The notes beneath the pieces were generated by a model. The model was not told the origin of the DNA, searched no databases, and saw only the letters and a list, made by a program, of their open reading frames with translations. A stretch of 64,000 nucleotides of DNA from J089 sp964535735 (lineage in GTDB: Bacteria > Fidelibacterota > Marinisomatia > Marinisomatales > J089): positions 1-64,000 of the forward strand of contig CAZHTM010000011.1 in the NCBI GenBank assembly GCA_964535735.1, read 5' to 3'. The translations under genes and the position numbers were made by a program. Shown piece by piece: positions 1 to 8,143 of the stretch (position 1 is the stretch's first letter; each line of letters starts with the position of its first letter).

Positions 1-53
1 ATCGTCCCAATGTTTACATGGGGCTTCGATCGCTCAAACTTCTCTTTTGCCAT
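1..53 (-). CDS. tuf: Elongation factor Tu, N-terminal fragment (cut by window edge)
   Basis: Reading leftwards from the ATG at 53-51 gives MAKEKFERSKPHVNIGT, the canonical EF-Tu start that leads into the G1 loop. Only 17 codons lie in the window. A strong Shine-Dalgarno (GGAGAGG on the minus strand, 61-68) sits about 7 nt upstream of the ATG. EF-Tu is the GTPase that delivers aminoacyl-tRNA to the ribosome. Four tRNA genes lie immediately upstream on the same strand in the E. coli tufB order, which supports the call independently. The gene is probably co-transcribed with them. Confidence 0.93.
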   Translation of the reverse strand, partial: MAKEKFERSKPHVNIGT

Positions 54-86
54 AAGTTATCCCTCTCCTTTTTTGCATTAGAACAG

Positions 87-159
<73 letters not shown>

Positions 160-253
160 ATTCATGTCAATTAGCACTTCACTTTCCGGATTCAATTCCG
201 GGAAGAAACTGTGTTTCACCCGGCGGGCCTACGCACGTTCCGGTATGAGTATG

Positions 254-326
254 AGCGGGCGACGAGATTCGAACTCGCGACCCTCAGCTTGGAAGGCTGA
301 TGCTCTACCAACTGAGCTACACCCGC
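254..326 (-). tRNA. tRNA-Gly (anticodon TCC)
   Basis: The minus strand gives a 73-nt cloverleaf with acceptor GCGGGTG paired to CGCCCGC (one G-U), anticodon stem TCAGC/GCTGA around CTTCCAA, and T-loop GTTCGAATC. Anticodon TCC reads GGA/GGG glycine codons. Only 4 bp separate it from tRNA-Tyr, so the two must be processed from one transcript. Confidence 0.95.
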
Positions 327-330
327 ATCG

Positions 331-413
331 TGGGGAGAGAAGGATTCGAACCTCCGTAGGCGTACGCCGGCAGATTTACAGTCTGCTGCCATTGACCGCT
401 CGGCCATCTCCCC
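331..413 (-). tRNA. tRNA-Tyr (anticodon GTA)
   Basis: An 83-nt class II tRNA on the minus strand with a long variable arm, as expected for bacterial tRNA-Tyr. The acceptor GGGGAGA pairs with TCTCCCC, with A as discriminator. The anticodon stem GCAGA/TCTGC encloses CTGTAAA, giving anticodon GTA. The T-arm contains GGTTCGAATCC. Confidence 0.95.
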
Positions 414-441
414 TAGATGTTTTCAAAAAACTATTTTTTTG

Positions 442-514
442 AGCCACCGAAGGGATTCGAACCCCCGACCCACTGATTACAAATCAGTTGCTCTACCAAC
501 TGAGCTACGGTGGC
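442..514 (-). tRNA. tRNA-Thr (anticodon TGT)
   Basis: A 73-nt cloverleaf on the minus strand with acceptor GCCACCG/CGGTGGC, anticodon stem ACTGA/TCAGT around TTTGTAA, and T-loop GTTCGAATC. Anticodon TGT reads ACA-type threonine codons. It is the first gene of the Thr-Tyr-Gly-Thr-tuf transcription unit. Confidence 0.95.
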
Positions 515-914
515 AAAGAATTTTTTTTGTTAGCCCCCGATTTGACTCGCCTTGAGGAGGGAAAACGCCTTCGGACCCAAAATGCGAATTAGCGGATAGT
601 AAAGCCGATAAATTTAGCCAAGAATTGAAAATACATACAATATAATTATTGCGTTTAACCAAAAGGTTTTTTATCCCGACGTATGGATAATACGGTATCT
701 AACGCTGAGAAATTGTCCGTCTGAATGGAACAAAACATGACAAATCCCCAAGTCCCCTTTTGACCGACTGCGAAAGATGAATCAGACTGAACTCTTTAAG
801 AGAATGGCGAAAACGAAACACTCAATATCCAACAAGGAAGCGGCGCATTCATGCCTGATTCATTCATTATCGGGTATTGGTCAATCGTTATTGGTTGTTG
901 ATCTTTCAGGATTA

Positions 915-941
915 GTCACCATTCGACCGGCTCATGGTGAC
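915..941. repeat. 27-bp palindromic element, copy 1
   Basis: Arms GTCACCAT and ATGGTGAC are exact inverted repeats around a loop containing TCGACCGGCTC. The inner CTTCGAC...GCTCAG-like core is shared with the elements at 1065, 34609 and 34864, so this is a dispersed intergenic palindrome family resembling REP sequences. Confidence 0.65.
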
Positions 942-1064
942 AGGTTTTAAAGTAAGGATTGGGATTCACCGGATTTTCAATTTTAAACTTAAAATTTTCA
1001 ATCTTCCCTGAATTGGATAGTGGTTATTCCTTTGTTGGTTATTGGGTGTTGGATATTCAAAAAA

Positions 1065-1091
1065 GTCCCCCTTCGACCGGCTCAGGAGGAC
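1065..1091. repeat. 27-bp palindromic element, copy 2
   Basis: Outer arms GTCC and GGAC, with inner CCTTCGACCGGCTCAGG, match the element at 915-941 in length and core. The outer arm has drifted (GTCCCCC against GAGGAC). It lies within the second copy of the composite spacer block. Confidence 0.6.
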
Positions 1092-1138
1092 AGATTTCAG
1101 ACCAGGAATTGGCAGATTTAAATCTTCAATTTTCAATG

Positions 1139-2328
1139 TTAAATTTTCAATACTCTCGGTCCCTGTGGCGTGTCTTTAACAATCCATCCCATGGCCTTGA
1201 TTTTATCGCGTAATTCATCTGCCAAGGACCAGTCTTTGGCCTTTCGCGCCGCCTGTCGCCGGGCCACCAACTCCAGAATCTCTTCCGGGACCTGAGGCAC
1301 CTCTTCCTCCGGCCGCCAATCAAAAAGTCGGTCAATCATATCCAGCGTTTGAAGACCTTCCCGCACCGCGTCGTTTGACATCTTCCCCTTGTCCAATTCA
1401 CTGTTCACCGTCCGGACCCACTCAAAAACCTGGGCAAGAGCCTGGGGCACATCTAGATCATCATCCATGGCCCTCAGGATCGATTCGCCAGTATTCGTGA
1501 TCACGGGCTTTTCCGGTTTTTCAAAGTCCGGATAGCGCTCCANNNNNNNNNNNNNNNNNNNNNNNNNNNNNNNNNNNNNNNNNNNNNNNNNNNNNNNNNN
1601 NNNNNNNNNNNNNNNNNNNNNNNNNNNNNNNNNNNNNNNNNNCAATGGATGTCGAATTCATTTCCAAGAAAATGAGTGGACATGACGGAACATTCAATAT
1701 GCCAGCCCGGACGTCCCGGTCCCCAGGGTGACGCCCATTTTACGGGGCCATCTTCCGGCTTCCAGGATTTCCACAGAGCGAAATCCATGGGATTATCCTT
1801 GGTATAATCATCAGACTGAACTCGTTCTCCTACCTGCATTTGCTCCAGATTTAAATGAGCGAGCTTTCCATATTCAGGATAAGCCGCGATGGAAAAATAC
1901 ACGGAACCGTCCTCTGTAACATACGCCACCCCCTTCTCAAGGAGCACTTGGATCGTGGAAATCATATTCTGAATGTGATCGGTGGCCCGAGGATATTCAT
2001 CAGCAGGCTGGATGCGCAGGGTTTTTAAATCCTGAAAAAACAGTTCCGCGTTTTCGGTGGTGAGCGCCTTTAGGGATATCCCGCGCTCGATGGATCGCCG
2101 AATGGTTTTGTCATCCACATCGGTAATATTCATCACATGAATGACTTTGAACCCGCGCAGTTGCAAATGACGTTTCAACACATCTTCAAACAGGAAGGTA
2201 CGGAAATTTCCAATATGGGCCTGATCATACACCGTGGGACCGCAGGTGTACAGGGTTACTATGCCCGGCTTCAGGGGCTCAAAGAGTTCCTTCGTGCGCG
2301 TCAGGGTATTATAAAATCGGAGAGCCAT
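1139..2328 (-). CDS. cysS: Cysteinyl-tRNA synthetase (interrupted by an assembly gap)
   Basis: Charges tRNA-Cys with cysteine in the cytoplasm. From the ATG at 2328, which has a GGGAGAAAG ribosome site, about 228 residues are readable. They include the zinc-site and HIGH-type motif CGPTVYDQAHIGN near residue 30 and the zinc-ligand region HIECSVMS near residue 215. After the N run, about 134 C-terminal residues follow, including the helical DDDLDVPQAL region and an end at PQGPRVLKI. The two halves are in different frames across the 100 Ns and sum to roughly 360 residues, against about 460-490 usual for the family. The real gap must therefore be longer and should contain the KMSKS loop. The start overlaps the end of the NusG paralogue. 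Confidence 0.93.
1543..1642. other. Assembly gap (100 N) inside cysS
   Basis: Exactly 100 Ns with no shared sequence on the two flanks. The reading frame of cysS changes across it and about 100 residues of the expected protein are missing. The N count is therefore a placeholder, with roughly 300 bases probably absent. Confidence 0.95.
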
Positions 2329-2830
2329 GGATCTTTCTCCCTTTTCGTAAAAACCGTCGGTCAATCTGCACCGAAATGGCATGCTGAATGGCGTCAATCC
2401 GAATAACCAAGCGATCTTCGGACGATTTCCGGATCACAATGCCCGTGAGTCCCCTTAGAGGACCGCCAATGACTTCCGCCTCATCGCCCACCACAAAATA
2501 ATCTTCTGCTTCAGGATCTTCGCCCCCTTCCAGCATAATTTTAACGGCTTGAATCTGTTGCTCCGGAACGCGGGCAATCTGCCCCCCGATTTTAACAATA
2601 TGATGCACGCCAGGTGTTTGCAGAACATAAATGGAATTTTTTAATTCAATTTGGGCGAAGATATAGCTCCGGAACAGGGGCACGTCCACCCATTTCATCC
2701 GGTCACTCCAACGACGTTTTTGCCGAATCAGAGGCAAATAGGCATTGATTTCCCGTTCGTCAAACTCTTCCTTGACCCGTTTTTCGTGGCGGGGCTTCGT
2801 ATAGACGGCTATCCAGGTTAAATCATTCAT
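2309..2830 (-). CDS. NusG-family transcription antiterminator (UpxY/RfaH-like paralogue)
   Basis: 173 residues from ATG 2830, which overlaps the ddl stop as ATGA. An NGN domain covers roughly residues 1-110 (WIAVYTKPRHEKRV, then PLFRSYIFAQI). A KOW motif follows around residues 120-150 (GGPLRGLTGIVIR). The YTKPRHEKRV and LFRSYIFA signatures are those of the specialised NusG paralogues (UpxY, LoaP, RfaH), not the general NusG that sits with secE/rplK. Such proteins bind RNA polymerase and suppress pausing or termination in particular operons, often polysaccharide operons. Here it is embedded between ddl and cysS, and the only sugar genes nearby are gmhB and an epimerase. The target operon is unknown. 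Confidence 0.85.
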   Translation of the reverse strand: MNDLTWIAVYTKPRHEKRVKEEFDEREINAYLPLIRQKRRWSDRMKWVDVPLFRSYIFAQIELKNSIYVLQTPGVHHIVKIGGQIARVPEQQIQAVKIMLEGGEDPEAEDYFVVGDEAEVIGGPLRGLTGIVIRKSSEDRLVIRIDAIQHAISVQIDRRFLRKGRKIHGSPIL

Positions 2831-3729
2831 TTCAGGGCCAGTTTTACCATTGTATCTACTAACGTATTGAAATCCATACCCATGGCGGCGGCGGCTTTCG
2901 GAACCAGGCTCGTGCTGGTCATTCCTGGTAGGGTATTCATTTCCAAACACCAGGGCCTACCTTCACGATCCAAACGAAAATCAATCCGGGCATAATGGCG
3001 GCCCCGTAGGACGCGGAATATTGTCTGTGCCAGGGATTGGATTTTACCGGTCAATTCCGCCGGCAATTCCGCGGGGCAGTGATACGAACTCAGGCCGGAC
3101 GTGTACTTGCATTCATAATCATACAAGGAATGTTTGGGTTCAATCTCCACAATCGGGAGGGCCTCACCGTCCAGCACCGTCACCGTCAACTCTCGTCCGG
3201 GAATATATCGTTCCACCAGAACCGCATCCCCATGCTGAAAAGCCTTTTCTATTGCAGTGTCCAGATCCTCAGGTTGCTTCACAACGGACAGGCCGATGGT
3301 GCTGCCCAGATCATTGGGTTTCACCACCACTGGATAATCAAATGGAAGCGGTACCGATTTATTCTCCGTCAAATACACCCATTCCGGTGTGGGAATATTA
3401 ACCTGGGCAAGGATCGTTTTGGTCAACTGTTTATCCATACACAAAGCCGATCCCAGAGGTCCCGTTCCCGTATAGGGTACACCCAGAATCTGGAGAAAGG
3501 CCTGCACCTGACCGCTCTCCCCATCCCCGCCATGCAACGCCAGAAAAACCAATGCCGCGCGTTTGAGTTCTCCGATCCATTGGACCAGATCGTCCTGATA
3601 ATCGATGGCGTTTACGGGATAACCCAGGGATTCCAGCGCCTCCGTGACCGCCTTTCCCGTGTTCAGCGAGACAGGTCGTTCTGGAGAATTACCTCCCATG
3701 AGCACCACAATTCGGGGTAAATCAGTCAT
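2827..3729 (-). CDS. ddl: D-alanine--D-alanine ligase
   Basis: Joins two D-alanines with ATP for the peptidoglycan stem peptide. 300 residues from ATG 3729; a longer reading upstream would only overrun gmhB. Family motifs are in order: MGGNSPERPVSLNTG near the N-terminus, HGGDGESGQVQAFL with GVPYTGTGPLGSALCMDK, the ATP-grasp VVKPNDLGSTIGLS, and the C-terminal CLEMNTLPGMTSTSLVP with metal ligands. It overlaps gmhB by 8 bp upstream and the NusG paralogue by 4 bp (ATGA) downstream, so translational coupling is likely. Confidence 0.96.
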   Translation of the reverse strand: MTDLPRIVVLMGGNSPERPVSLNTGKAVTEALESLGYPVNAIDYQDDLVQWIGELKRAALVFLALHGGDGESGQVQAFLQILGVPYTGTGPLGSALCMDKQLTKTILAQVNIPTPEWVYLTENKSVPLPFDYPVVVKPNDLGSTIGLSVVKQPEDLDTAIEKAFQHGDAVLVERYIPGRELTVTVLDGEALPIVEIEPKHSLYDYECKYTSGLSSYHCPAELPAELTGKIQSLAQTIFRVLRGRHYARIDFRLDREGRPWCLEMNTLPGMTSTSLVPKAAAAMGMDFNTLVDTMVKLALK

Positions 3730-4249
3730 CGAGCAGTTTGGCTCCTTCCAATAAATTTTCCACCACAAATGTAGGAGAATCTGTTAATCGGGGCAATGTT
3801 TCCTTCCCTCGCCCCGTGAGTACCAGCATGGTGTCCATACCCAAGTTCTGGCCCGCCAGGATATCCGATTCCGCGTCGCCAATCATGAGACAGCGAGTCA
3901 GATCCAGATCAAAATCCTGAGCCGCCTCTAAAAACATTCCCGGGCCCGGTTTCCGCCGATCACTGGCATGATCGGGATGATCGGTACACACATAAATCGC
4001 TTTTAAATCAATCCCCTGATTTTGAAACGTTTTCCTAATATACTCATGAATCTGTTCCAGATTTCGTTCTTCAATCAATCCCCTGGCCACTCCGGACTGG
4101 TTAGTTATCAGAATGAAGGATTGGGGAGATAGTCGGGTTAAGGCCTCCAGGGTGAATTCATAAAAATGATAATCATCCAGGCTGGCGATGTATCCCGGAT
4201 CGGGATTCAGGGTGCCGTCGCGATCCAGGAAAATCATGTCGTACTTCAC
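3722..4249 (-). CDS. gmhB: HAD-IIIA phosphatase, probable D,D-heptose 1,7-bisphosphate phosphatase
   Basis: 175 residues starting at GTG 4249, which overlaps the upstream stop as GTGA. The HAD motifs are clear: FLDRDGTLN (nucleophile and acid/base Asp), ILITNQSGVARG (motif II) and MIGDAESDILAGQN (motif IV). The cytosolic HAD-IIIA subfamily with this spacing removes the C7 phosphate of D-glycero-D-manno-heptose 1,7-bisphosphate in LPS or S-layer heptose synthesis. Histidinol-phosphatases share the fold, but no his genes are near. Other heptose genes are also absent, so substrate assignment rests on family similarity. Confidence 0.85.
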   Translation of the reverse strand: MKYDMIFLDRDGTLNPDPGYIASLDDYHFYEFTLEALTRLSPQSFILITNQSGVARGLIEERNLEQIHEYIRKTFQNQGIDLKAIYVCTDHPDHASDRRKPGPGMFLEAAQDFDLDLTRCLMIGDAESDILAGQNLGMDTMLVLTGRGKETLPRLTDSPTFVVENLLEGAKLLDD

Positions 4250-5223
4250 TCGGGATTTACCCCCGATTTGATATCACTAATTCTCACAGTGCTAAAGAAA
4301 AAATATACGGCCCCGATGAGGATATAGGGCAAGGTACCCATGGCGTGTAAAATAATGGCCACCGCCTGGGATTCCGCCAGGGGAATATTGAACATGGAAT
4401 TCAGCACCAGGATCGCCACCGCGTGGTAGGTTCCCACATAACCGGGAGCGGCGGGAATCATGATGGATAAGGTGGTGGAAATCAACAGAATGCCCACCTG
4501 ATCCCAAGTCAAGCTTATGCCCACCCCTACCGTGATGATATATAACGACGTGTAATACAGCAGCCATAAAAACAGTGTATTGAAGGTCAATCCCAAGGCA
4601 TGAGGGTTCCCGCGAAGGGAATTCAAACTGCTAATTGTTCCGCTTAGGAAAGTTTTTAATTTTGTTAATATAGCGGTGGACGGATGCCAGCGATTCAGGA
4701 TGTCTTGTACTTTTAACAAGGGTTTTGGCACCCAGGTAACCGTGACGAACAAAACCAGGACCCCTATAATCAGTACCCACGCCCAACGATTCATCATCAA
4801 ACCCAGGGGATACACAGACACAAACAGGCCAATGACCAGCACCAGCCCCACTAGATCCAAAATCCGTTCCAGAATTATCGTCCCCACCGATTCAGAGAAC
4901 TTTACCTTTTCTTTAGTGGTAATATCATAGGCTCTTAGAGCCTCCCCCAGCCGGAACGGTAGCACCGAATTACCAAAATACCCGATCATGGTGCTGGCGA
5001 ATAGATGATGTCGCCGAATATCAGAACGGTTCAACAGATGCCCCCAACGCAAGGCTCGGATCCACACACTGAAAATCATTATTCCCGATGCCATGAGTAC
5101 CAGAGGTATATTCACCTGGGATAAATTATGCACCAGTTCATCGAAATCCAGTTGGTGAAAGGCAAAATAAAGTCCCAGCCCGCTTATTAGTATTCCGATT
5201 CCAAGTTTAATAATTTTATTCAC
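4246..5223 (-). CDS. Lysylphosphatidylglycerol synthase TM-like / flippase-like membrane protein (UPF0104)
   Basis: 325 residues starting at GTG 5223. The chain is almost wholly hydrophobic, with about eight predicted membrane helices. It carries the family patterns IWIRALRWGHLL near residue 55, SVLPFRLGEALRAY near residue 87 and PAAPGYVGTYHAV near residue 255. This COG0392 family is related to the flippase half of MprF and is widespread without a proven substrate. It overlaps lolA upstream and gmhB downstream, so it probably belongs to one envelope-related transcript. No soluble lysyl-transferase domain is present, so lipid lysylation is not supported. Confidence 0.8.
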   Translation of the reverse strand: MNKIIKLGIGILISGLGLYFAFHQLDFDELVHNLSQVNIPLVLMASGIMIFSVWIRALRWGHLLNRSDIRRHHLFASTMIGYFGNSVLPFRLGEALRAYDITTKEKVKFSESVGTIILERILDLVGLVLVIGLFVSVYPLGLMMNRWAWVLIIGVLVLFVTVTWVPKPLLKVQDILNRWHPSTAILTKLKTFLSGTISSLNSLRGNPHALGLTFNTLFLWLLYYTSLYIITVGVGISLTWDQVGILLISTTLSIMIPAAPGYVGTYHAVAILVLNSMFNIPLAESQAVAIILHAMGTLPYILIGAVYFFFSTVRISDIKSGVNPE

Positions 5224-5800
5224 GTAGATCGATCACGTCCCAGGGACGGCCTTTAGTTAATTCGGGAGATTGTGCTGGATAGGTGGCGGTTTCTAAGTCA
5301 ATCTCCACGCGATTATTGACATCATAGTTCACGCGAAGATGCTCAGGTCGATACGATGGAATCAGCAAAGTGAGTTGACCCGTAATCCCCATGTCCGGAA
5401 TAGAAAAGGATTGGGTCAATCGTCCCTGACTATGGTCAATCTGACCCAGGTTTACTTGACTGAAATCCCCTGAAAGGAGCTCGAATAAATTAAATTGATC
5501 CCAGGAATAGCTGTCGATCAGCACTTGATGAGATTCAAAATTGTATGTCCAAATGGTGTCCTGGTTCACCAACACATATTCATTTTCAGTAAGCAGGCCA
5601 ATTTCCCTGCGATCAAACAGGATGACCGTCGCCTCGCCTCGCCATTGTTGATCGTATTGCTGCTGCAAAATGGACCCGGTCAGCACGATACCTCCCGGGG
5701 GATGCAAATACCGGTTCAACGAATCCATGACCGTCTGTGCCTGAATCAAGCCCGCTCCTGAAACCAGGAGGAAAAACCACAACCGGAAAATATAATTCAA
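5216..5800 (-). CDS. lolA: LolA-like periplasmic lipoprotein carrier
   Basis: 194 residues with a signal peptide (FRLWFFLLVSGAGLIQAQ). The rest is beta-rich, as in the LolA/LppX half-barrel: WRGEATVILFDRREIGLL, ENEYVLVNQDTIWTYNF, then a hydrophobic C-terminal half. The position directly after ftsK is a common placement for lolA across bacteria. The only in-frame starts near the ftsK stop are TTG codons; I use 5800, 2 bp after the ftsK stop. LolA ferries outer-membrane lipoproteins across the periplasm, and lnt elsewhere in the window would mature those lipoproteins. Similarity is moderate, so a general outer-membrane lipoprotein carrier-like protein is the safe name. Confidence 0.75.
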   Translation of the reverse strand: MNYIFRLWFFLLVSGAGLIQAQTVMDSLNRYLHPPGGIVLTGSILQQQYDQQWRGEATVILFDRREIGLLTENEYVLVNQDTIWTYNFESHQVLIDSYSWDQFNLFELLSGDFSQVNLGQIDHSQGRLTQSFSIPDMGITGQLTLLIPSYRPEHLRVNYDVNNRVEIDLETATYPAQSPELTKGRPWDVIDLRE

Positions 5801-5802
5801 AC

Positions 5803-8142
5803 TTATTCGATACTCAGTAAATAGGTTTCATCCACCAGAACTTCCCGGGCTTTACTCCCGGTGAAAGGACCCACCACACCCAGGGCTTCCATTTCATCAA
5901 TTAAGCGCGCCGCTCGGGAGTACCCTACTTTGAGACGACGTTGCAAGAGGGAAATACTTCCCTGTTGATGGGTGACCACTAATCGGATCGCGTCTCTGAG
6001 TAATTCATCATCAGCGCCCGTGGACTCACCGCTGATTCCAGGAAGCGTCACCTCCCGAATACTGGCTAACTTTAATTCTTCGGCTTTAGGCTGCCCGCTG
6101 ATAAAATTCATTATGGCTTCAATTTCAGACAGACTCAAAAACGCATTGTGCATCCGAACCGGTTCGGAACTCCCCGGCCCTTGATAAAGCATATCGCCAC
6201 GGCCGATCAATTTCTCCGCTCCTTGTGTATCCAGAATGGTTCGGGAATCGATTTTCGTGGCTACCTGGAAGGCGATCCGCGCCGGGAAATTCGCTTTGAT
6301 TACGCCCGTTATCACATCCACGGAAGGTCGTTGAGTGGCTATCACCAGGTGAATCCCCACTGCCCGTGAGAGTTGGGCCAATCGGGCAATCGGCGCTTCC
6401 ACATCCTTGGCGCTTAACATCATAAGGTCCGCGAGTTCATCCACAATGAGTACGATATAAGGCATGATGGGTTCGGAATTTTTCCGGGCCCGGACATTGT
6501 ATTCGCCAATATTGCGCACTACAGCATCCGATAAAACATTGTAGCGACGGTCCATTTCTTTTTCTAAAGCCCGAAGAGCCACAATGGCATTCTCCATTGT
6601 TGTTACGATCGGTTCGTCGACATCTTCCAGCCCTAGAAGATGGTAATCTTTCAATGCCCGGTAGAGAGTCATTTCCACCTTCTTGGGATCGATGATCATG
6701 AACTTGATTTCATCCGGTGTTGCCTGGTAGAGCAACGAACAAATGATGGTGTTGAGACACACCGACTTCCCAGCCCCCGTCGTTCCTGCAATCAGGAGAT
6801 GGGGCATTTTGGCCAAGTCCAGAATGGCAATTTCACCGGATGTGGTTTTTCCCACCGCTAAGGTCAGTGGCGATTCCGCATTGGCGAATTTTTCTGAGTT
6901 GATAACGGATTTGAAATACACCGTTTCTGGATTACGGTTCGGAATTTCTATTCCAACGGAAGACTTTCCGGGAATGGGCGCTATCACTCGCACCCGGCTG
7001 GCTTCCATGACTCGGGCCAGGTCATCGGCCAACGCTACGAATTTATTAACCCGGACTCCTTCTGCCGGTTCCACTTCAAACAAGGTGATTACAGGACCGG
7101 GATGGACATTCACCACTTTCCCGTTGACCCCAAAGGTCGCCAACGATTGGGTCAGGAAGTTGGCCCGTTCAATCAGCTCATCCTTGCTCTGGGCGTCATC
7201 AATCCGGGGCGGCGTCATTAACAGATCGGTAGTGGGTAGTTGATAGGTACGTCGTGGTTTGGAACGATGCTTTATCGCGTCCAGATCCACTTCTTTCTCC
7301 TGAACCATTTCACCCACTTCGATGGTGTCTGCTTCTTCGGCTCCCGCATCCAGGGGGAGTTTTTCCTGTCCGGACTCCAGTTGATCCGCATCTGTCTGTG
7401 TTTTTTGTCGTGACTTTCGCTGTGCTTCCCGAATCACATCTTCAGGAATGTCCGATTCTTTCTCAGCTTCTGACGTGACCTTCAATTCCGCAGCAGGCGA
7501 TTCCTGTCTTGCTGACTGCTGGGCTTCCAGTCGCGCTCGTAATTTTCGCGTATGTTCCCGGCGGGCCGCTTCAGCTACTTTGGCGGCGCGATGGGATTTC
7601 CAGTTTTCCCAACGGGCTTGCATCCAACGTTGGATAGCAATAAAAGGCCGATAAAAACTGGTGGAAAAATACCCTCGGGCTAAGGTAAGCCATCCGGCCA
7701 CTATAAATATCCCCAATCCCGGTGTGCCTATAAAATCCTTTACCATGGCGGCAATCAGTGTGGGCCACAAACCTGCCGCCAGCAATGCCCGATGAGACTG
7801 GGGGTAAAACAATAACTTCAGAGCCCCCAGCGTAATCGCCAGCCATAAGGTGGCGGCTACTAAATACACGGTGTGACGACTCAGGGTAGCCAGCGGCTTC
7901 CGGGAGAAGAGCCACCAGCCCCAAACCAAACCCAAGAGGGGCAGGACAAATGCCATATATCCCAAGGCAATTTTGATCAGAGCAAACCCAATGCTCACGC
8001 CTACAATACCCATGGGATTTTCAATTTCCACATAACGTGAAATGGACGGTTCCTCGTTGGGATGGTAACCGATGAGACTCACCAGCACCAATAGCGACAA
8101 AGCCAGGGTTAGAATTCCAGCAATTTCAAAGCGGCGATTCAT
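5803..8142 (-). CDS. ftsK: DNA translocase FtsK/SpoIIIE
   Basis: 779 residues. The N-terminal roughly 180 residues hold four or five membrane helices that anchor the protein at the septum. A charged Ala/Glu/Arg-rich linker of about 120 residues follows, much shorter than the E. coli linker. The motor then has Walker A (AGTTGAGKSVCLN) and Walker B (IVLIVDELADLMM). The C-terminal gamma winged helix (RRLKVGYSRAARLIDEMEALG) reads KOPS-type polar sequences. It pumps chromosome ends through the closing septum and activates XerCD at dif. It sits between an epimerase gene and lolA, with a 2-bp spacer to lolA. Confidence 0.97.
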   Translation of the reverse strand: MNRRFEIAGILTLALSLLVLVSLIGYHPNEEPSISRYVEIENPMGIVGVSIGFALIKIALGYMAFVLPLLGLVWGWWLFSRKPLATLSRHTVYLVAATLWLAITLGALKLLFYPQSHRALLAAGLWPTLIAAMVKDFIGTPGLGIFIVAGWLTLARGYFSTSFYRPFIAIQRWMQARWENWKSHRAAKVAEAARREHTRKLRARLEAQQSARQESPAAELKVTSEAEKESDIPEDVIREAQRKSRQKTQTDADQLESGQEKLPLDAGAEEADTIEVGEMVQEKEVDLDAIKHRSKPRRTYQLPTTDLLMTPPRIDDAQSKDELIERANFLTQSLATFGVNGKVVNVHPGPVITLFEVEPAEGVRVNKFVALADDLARVMEASRVRVIAPIPGKSSVGIEIPNRNPETVYFKSVINSEKFANAESPLTLAVGKTTSGEIAILDLAKMPHLLIAGTTGAGKSVCLNTIICSLLYQATPDEIKFMIIDPKKVEMTLYRALKDYHLLGLEDVDEPIVTTMENAIVALRALEKEMDRRYNVLSDAVVRNIGEYNVRARKNSEPIMPYIVLIVDELADLMMLSAKDVEAPIARLAQLSRAVGIHLVIATQRPSVDVITGVIKANFPARIAFQVATKIDSRTILDTQGAEKLIGRGDMLYQGPGSSEPVRMHNAFLSLSEIEAIMNFISGQPKAEELKLASIREVTLPGISGESTGADDELLRDAIRLVVTHQQGSISLLQRRLKVGYSRAARLIDEMEALGVVGPFTGSKAREVLVDETYLLSIE

Positions 8143-8143
8143 A

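Larger units (their letters stand above)
515..1138. other. Repeat-rich spacer between the tRNA-tuf unit and cysS
   Basis: I see no credible gene here. The upstream control region of the tRNA-tuf unit must lie in the part next to 515, but I cannot identify a promoter with confidence. The part from about 860 to 1155 consists of two diverged tandem copies of a composite block. Each has a TTATTGG(T/G)TGTTG-like stretch, a 27-bp palindrome (915-941, 1065-1091), then an AT-rich stretch of repeated TTTTCAATTTT/TTAAATTTTCAAT words. The second block runs across the cysS stop codon. Confidence 0.6.

Noticed and set aside
164..442. Plus-strand frame over the tRNA cluster
   Set aside because: It is the complement of three tRNA genes; the cloverleaf structures explain the sequence.
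477..662. Minus-strand 61-codon frame
   Set aside because: Its 3' part is tRNA-Thr(TGT) and the rest has no protein-like composition.
959..1213. Plus-strand frame of 84 codons
   Set aside because: Lies in the AT-rich composite repeat and then antisense to cysS; the peptide is just translated TTTTCAAT words.
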